This document shows, piece after piece, positions 41,901 to 43,737 of a DNA stretch of 43,737 bases. Source of the stretch: Clostridia bacterium (GTDB lineage Bacteria; Bacillota; Clostridia; TANB77; CAG-508); contig JAGBEP010000006.1 in assembly GCA_017936925.1 (NCBI GenBank), positions 1-43,737 on the forward strand, written 5' to 3'. The position numbers were made by a program, and so were the translations under genes. The notes beneath the pieces are model-generated. The model was not told the DNA's origin, did not search any database, and saw only the letters and a program-made list of their open reading frames with translations. Every line of letters starts with the position of its first letter. Position 1 is the first letter of the stretch.

Positions 41901-43737
41901 GTGATTAATTCTAATGATGAAATAATTGGTATAGATGGATATAATTATGATTCTGTGGATAAAAATACATTAATAATAACAACAGGTGAAAATGTAATAA
42001 ATATCTATTATACAAAGAGAATCGACTTGAGTTATAAAGTAAATTACTTAGAAAAAGATACCAATAAAGTATTAAATCCACAAAAGATAGTAAATAATGT
42101 TGAATTTGAAAGTGTAATTAATTCATCTGATGAGGTAATATCAATAGATGGATATAATTATGATTCTGTGGATAAAGATATATTAACAATAACAACAGGT
42201 GAAAATGTAATAAACATCTATTATACAAAGAGAACGGATTTGAGCTATAGAGTAAATTATTTAGAAAAAGGAACAAATGGTATATTACATGTTTCAAAGG
42301 TACAAGATGGAATGACTTTTGAAGATATAATAACAGCTTCAGATGAGATAATAAGTATAGCTGGGTATAATTATGATTCTGTGGATAAAGATATATTAAC
42401 AATAACAACGGGGGAAAATGTAATAAATATCTATTATACAAAGAGAGCTGATTTGAGCTATACTGTAAACTATTTGGAAAAAGATACTAATAAGGTTTTA
42501 AATGTGCCTATAACTGTTGGAGGACAGAGGTTTGAAAATGTAATAATATCAAGCGATGAAGTAATAATAATAGATGGATATAATTATGATTCTGTGGATA
42601 AAGATACATTAACGATAACAACAGGTGAAAATGTAATTAATATTTATTATACAAAGAGAACAGACTTAAGTTATCAGGTAAATTACTTAGAAGAAGATAC
42701 AAATAAAGTATTGAATTCACAAAAGATAGTAAATAATGTTGAATTTGAAAGTGTAATTAATTCATCTGATGAGGTAATAGAAATAGATGGATATAACTAT
42801 GATTCAGTAGATAAAGAGATATTAACAATAACAACAGGAACAAATGAAATAAATATTTACTATACAAAGAGAGCAGACTTAAGTTATCAAGTAAATTACT
42901 TAGAAAAAGATACAAATAAAGTATTAAATCCACAGAAAATAGTAAATAATGTTGAATTTGAAACTGAAATTATAAGTTTAGATGAAGTTATAACAATAGA
43001 TGGATACAGGTATGATTCAGCTGATAAAGATACTTTGACAATAACAACAGGACTAAATGAAATAAATGTATACTATACTAAGAGAAATGATTTAAGCTAC
43101 ACAGTAAAATATCTTGAAAAGGGTACTAATAAAGTATTAAAAGACAGTAAATTAGTAGAGAATATGACTTTAGAAGATGAAGTTATATCAAGTGATGAAA
43201 TAATCGAAATCTATGGATATAATTACGATTCTGTAGATAAAGATATTTTAACAATTAGTACAGGCTTAAATGAAATAAATATTTATTATACAAAGAAAGA
43301 TACAAAAGTAACAGTGCATTATTATGAAGAAGGAACAACTAATAAAGTATCAGAAGATGTAGAAATACCAGGTAAAGTATTTGATTCATATACAACAACA
43401 GAGGCAACAGATATACCAAGTAAATATGAATTAATAGCGGTTCCACAAAATAGTACAGGAGAAATGACAGAAGAAGAAATAGTAGTAACTTACTATTATA
43501 GAAAGAAAGTAACACAGGTAATAGTACATTATTATGAAGAAGGAACAACAAATAAATTAAGTGAAAATGTTGTAATTGATGGTAGAGTAGATGATCCATA
43601 TACAACAGAATCTGCAACAGATGTACCAATAAAATATGAATTAGTAGCAGATCCTGAAAACAAAGTTGGAACAATGACAGAAGAAGTAATAGAAGTAATA
43701 TATTACTATAGAGTAAAGGATGCGATATTAAATATAA
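32904..43737 (+). CDS. Giant modular surface protein (N-anchor, SpaA x4, propeller-like repeats, MucBP stalk), 3' end outside window
   Basis: An open frame of 3611 codons that runs off the right edge. Residues 1-33 are basic and cytoplasmic; a membrane helix spans about 34-56. Next comes a Ca-loop-like DLDGDGYAE (102-110) and a large beta-rich region to about 1000. Four SpaA/Cna-B-like domains follow (about 1006-1082, 1120-1199, 1239-1313, 1379-1476), with typical K-x-D/E openings and TIKEIRAP or TLEEVMAPDGY endings. Residues about 1500-2420 hold 13-14 repeats of about 66 residues of the form DGGYIVVG then IIKYNxxGKVEWAK. An InlB-B-like repeat (about 2443-2529) and MucBP-like repeats (about 2533-2898) precede eight 71-residue repeats (2899-3465) and two more MucBP units. 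Start 32904 has GGAGAGA 6 nt upstream; ATG 32892 lies in that site. A role in adhesion or cell contact is inferred. A C-terminal anchor cannot be seen. Confidence 0.85.
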   Translation, partial: MRGREFWEKLKRIRQQKFEMIHKHCRNFKTKKSIIGVVSLSLLVVVAILVVLLLNYSNKTNKKSRVINDPELARAMTYGEFTEEDEKTESDCVRFGAFFLRDLDGDGYAEKVKGTCKKVGESDYLYFSLNVLTEGTLKNGKIEIQGDNIYFQTALIDDEVISGNYISNNTSVINLKDVGVGTQKLIFGNARSGNYNNKYEMRAALGNDTTKYSRENKIILTGTHVANDGTETNIRKEIVLPVDWYEETKAEIPYTYAGQTKNKYQSYNTENVVDEAKGTIKISFKLVSQETQNKLILSKAYIEGTIPDFNGYSPLSVEFTGTNVKYTYDEETGKYTAWRDSVLDASGKILSEANSGSYDTLRYNEFNVMVEYPLEAYATLEETITYKVPIKAYYEGYNNPNEEFSNPYRSNIAEDIIVITYTRGGGDVIGYSPTVGQYVGSPYNTWVVSKESAAKKYNNVEGEAIEKETYEVRWEVVRGAEGTITGFKIYEPENNYEDRFIKTDGTEEGIVDITNNVGIYFTNLGGMFGENGYVKLIDNDTNTLIHTFTKDDWDIYTKESPYLYDYEVKHIRLETSEADKGTVIGIYQVKEIDNNKLLEKYQTKEDFDKISKIASNVIVEAQYGSDLAYTKLTDKPGYANYDEPLSIASISNVTPSHISTQETAENVKITISTVNLGYNVKEWKNATFLLKFPEEVILTEINNVNISNSNIKILGYDIYQENGVYFLKILTENDIATTFNIIVDCNITPDPRKLTANRNIELYAYNEECHNYKEGYKAVDTYDINADNNTVEYMDYSKKEIGFVGPSSLLTTETASDYDGTGNTLETAIAPQIAIIDKEQETKTAKVSVQILNNYSGNITEVKVVGKIPFEGNTFQLNASVNLGSTYTTTLTGPIVLPEALQPVAKVYYSENEVVTEDLTDEQNGWTENVTDYSKIKTYLIDLQDYSLSRGEEYICTYEIEIPNTVNYNDVAYSTHGVYFALETDEGKLRDKTETNKLGFMIARKYNLDIYKTKFGTEKSIQGAIFSIQEEGEENSRILATNIEGKVTLRDLYVDRIYTIKEIRAPYDYVLNGEEIKFIVTVEDGELVVTKLSGVVKDELTVIDGEIGKTVVVNVENEPKYTLKLTKYEAGTTNIVSGVRFKITGKGLPSVGRTATTNKNGEITISGLYPGETYTLVEEYAKGYEYSEEEIQFKTVWSGSELQSELISGNFKDEPEIDNTQEKQPIMSVSLENTKLREYSFELIKFEKDTNEALANATFKLTGKWMDEEFTTDENGLAGIPTLYENIEYTLEEVMAPDGYAVNDNKIKFKGEFDDETKSWKIIILEGELENSNVEEYELLKEGTILDNQGNELTDKLARIYYGPYSGYAVFQLGFADEPLFKLIKTDGTTQEPLPNVKFAIKKINDDETEEDAKDTAGNIIGEEEKINGETYHVIKTDEKGEIKEDLPEGLYKVIEVETLEGYEFSENVEDRTYYFGIGKSKAAVKEAVEMWNHSIEGNAEITYTGSVPTSDGGYIYVGFFANTISFDEDKTTTNNAISFTSTGSYDGIIIKYNANNKIEWAKQYKDDASVEERIEGIELVDSDTVVITGYRWHNTQNKIFHLICNINNGDVLEERVDLAFPKNAGADFIKGIKVTNDGGYIEILDSQVPFIVPASNSITGEEMQFETRGGRDAYIVKYNSEHKVEWVKQMGGANDDYFYDAVSNEKNEVIVVGEFRGEQIEISSKETENGEEIVLTNPTSNPTLHSKGILIKYNSNGKVVWAKKIGNPTTWENYRNILKIEDGRYILTGYLGTKNTTIPEECTSSNMPIEINGVNIVAQINDEGLIDYAQGFSTGDSAFFKQGDANSDGGYVLAGQINSINGSKKIESSQTADGNEINFDIVGNRDILIAKFNSEHKVVWAKSIGSVGIDNVISINELEDGRYLLKAQFAGKTTIPTDKSIFETEKVIYGSTTLIYNQNGIIEYADSEQGNVQEYVDVVETDDGGNIAVGKFKGELKIPAEETADGKQINLISEGGYDSLIVKYNNRGKIEWIKQLGQYLDDAYTGIEKVDDGYIVVGYYKNGNIIISSEETESGNEVTLTNVNSGSNGILIKYKNDGKVEWVQKLEGTTSETIMDIEKSDDGYVIVGYTSANSKITIPKEDVASTNEDIVLMPNGGEDAFIVKYNFENKVEWAKYLGKTGNNRFNKISIKEDEYVIIGSFDEDFTISASETIEGKDLNVEAGKSVIVKCNNNGKVEYSITNNFAKNDMYVLTNGVIHVADGGYIVVGSYFSNTLLIPANNTLKNEEISLKAGGAHTGYIIKYNSEGLVEFARNFSGGSNIGLEDIFNTRDGGYVLVGRAQWGVRFNAEETLIGKDIWDNTIAGRCIVKYNNKDKMEYYTDTDDTNGGTNYSGVENIDGSYVVVGRNAKNTLYTGAISEFSENTISAEIPAQQVINVENTKKQYQITTEVKGVGGTITGSEETPYEIVIHGEDNIKEIKITPEEGYKILKITVNDNEIEFVPEEDGSYIIPTFENIQENKHIVVEFSNTVSDVIVHHYKEGTTESVAEDELFHGNIGENYTTSPKVDLEEYEVVVEKIPLNASGVYIEEVQEVIYYYKERTVTLTVHHYLEGTTQEISNQGYELEFNKGEEYTTEAATNLDEKYELVEIPANSCGIIIEDTIVNYYYRIKKFNITTKVEGEGGNILGNQEKPYEEVEYGSNSTKEIIITPNEGYQVSSIIVNGVEIIFTPNEDKTVDIDKFIDVTEDKEVIVKFERIPAKVIVHHYEEGTENSVAPDEEKDGLVGDVFATKISDQIPTYYEYVSSIGPTQGTYIEEIQEVTYYYRLRKYEYSIEYYYEGMLDDTKTEQEMATYGEEIITYIDKNIDGYKLEKTENLPLIIGENLTTNVIKIYYIKLDNLTYTVNYLEKDTNKVLSPVKTVPNQTFENVINSNDEIIDIDGYNYDSVDKDTLIITTGENIINIYYTKRTNLSYTVNYLEKDTNKVLSPVKTVPNQTFENVINSNDEIIGIDGYNYDSVDKNTLIITTGENVINIYYTKRIDLSYKVNYLEKDTNKVLNPQKIVNNVEFESVINSSDEVISIDGYNYDSVDKDILTITTGENVINIYYTKRTDLSYRVNYLEKGTNGILHVSKVQDGMTFEDIITASDEIISIAGYNYDSVDKDILTITTGENVINIYYTKRADLSYTVNYLEKDTNKVLNVPITVGGQRFENVIISSDEVIIIDGYNYDSVDKDTLTITTGENVINIYYTKRTDLSYQVNYLEEDTNKVLNSQKIVNNVEFESVINSSDEVIEIDGYNYDSVDKEILTITTGTNEINIYYTKRADLSYQVNYLEKDTNKVLNPQKIVNNVEFETEIISLDEVITIDGYRYDSADKDTLTITTGLNEINVYYTKRNDLSYTVKYLEKGTNKVLKDSKLVENMTLEDEVISSDEIIEIYGYNYDSVDKDILTISTGLNEINIYYTKKDTKVTVHYYEEGTTNKVSEDVEIPGKVFDSYTTTEATDIPSKYELIAVPQNSTGEMTEEEIVVTYYYRKKVTQVIVHYYEEGTTNKLSENVVIDGRVDDPYTTESATDVPIKYELVADPENKVGTMTEEVIEVIYYYRVKDAILNI
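37400..40160 (+). repeat. Propeller-like protein repeats within the giant gene (13-14 units)
   Basis: Diverged coding repeats of roughly 200 nt. Each unit encodes a DGGYIVVG-type strand, an I-x-I-P/S-x-x-E-T turn, and a strand of the form IIKYNxxGKVEWAK. Examples are DDGYIVVGYY with GILIKYKNDGKVEWVQ, and DDGYVIVGYT with AFIVKYNFENKVEWAK. The pattern resembles beta-propeller blades of the Delta-60/SBBP kind. I count 14 VG-type strands and 13 KYN-type strands. Confidence 0.65.
41598..43298 (+). repeat. Tandem coding repeats, 7 x 213 bp + 1 x 210 bp
   Basis: Eight direct repeats start at 41598, 41811, 42024, 42237, 42450, 42663, 42876 and 43089. All are spaced exactly 213 nt except the last unit, which is 210 nt. 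Each encodes a 71-residue MucBP-like unit opening with D/N-LSYxVNYLEKxTNKVL and closing with GYNYDSVDKDxLTITTG then INIYYTKR. The first two units share 106 identical bases in a row (41610-41715 and 41823-41928). Confidence 0.92.

Noticed and set aside
41598..43298. Regularly spaced repeats as a CRISPR array
   Set aside because: The period of 213 bp is a whole number of codons, the units are contiguous without spacers, and they encode a protein domain.
42118..43674. Long minus-strand open frames rich in Leu and Tyr opposite the giant gene
   Set aside because: They arise from the repeat structure and codon bias of the plus-strand gene, recur in each repeat, and have no ribosome binding sites.

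Overview
The window comes from an AT-rich, low-GC, spore-forming Firmicute, most likely an anaerobic Clostridia lineage. The evidence is the sporulation and germination gene set (GerMN-domain protein, AbrB/SpoVT-type regulator, spmA, spmB, spoIIR, spoIIE, cwlD), a very large 2-hydroxyacyl-CoA-dehydratase-activator-type protein typical of anaerobes, strong GGAGG-type ribosome binding sites and TTGACA/TATAAT promoters. I infer an uncultured gut-type clostridium from the surface-protein style; no rRNA or tRNA gene is present to fix the taxon.

Layout. 1-4506: a terminator, then a 1427-residue activase-family protein on the minus strand with its own promoter and an operator-like inverted repeat. 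4719-8689: GerMN lipoprotein-like protein, a 49-residue small ORF (minus), a trmN6-rsmI operon, a minus-strand AbrB-type regulator and the spmA-spmB pair. 8827-11746 (minus): spoIIR, then murA-walJ, covering cell wall synthesis and sporulation signalling. 11909-18249: a MEDS-like small protein, a fused UDP-sugar pyrophosphorylase/phosphohexomutase, and spoIIE. 18409-22769: an apparent operon of a membrane-anchored WG-repeat protein, an unrecognised tail-anchored protein, acpS and an orphan prepilin-like protein, followed by cwlD. 22860-23804 (minus): an HD-GYP protein. 23942-29507: smc, a TatD nuclease and prfA. 29651-32517: a tiny LPNTG surface protein (minus) and pcrA, which carries an apparent one-base insertion inside its Walker A motif. 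32904 to the right edge: one giant surface protein, at least 3611 residues and open at the window end. It has an N-terminal membrane anchor, four SpaA/Cna-B-like domains, 13-14 propeller-like repeats, and a long MucBP-like stalk that includes eight repeats in a strict 213-bp register (the last is 210 bp).

Functional links. SpoIIR (forespore signal), SpoIIE (sigma-F phosphatase), SpmA/B (core dehydration) and CwlD (cortex muramic-lactam formation) belong to one developmental programme. MurA feeds peptidoglycan synthesis. The fused sugar enzyme would convert a hexose 6-phosphate to an NDP-sugar in one polypeptide. The giant protein and the LPNTG protein are surface structures; no sortase lies in the window.

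The most unusual items are the pyrophosphorylase-mutase fusion, the pcrA frameshift, the architecture and repeat register of the giant protein, a terminator-type hairpin over the cwlD start, and a putative Spo0A box with a palindromic operator between spoIIR and the MEDS-like gene. I did not find a convincing defence system, CRISPR array, prophage or transposon.
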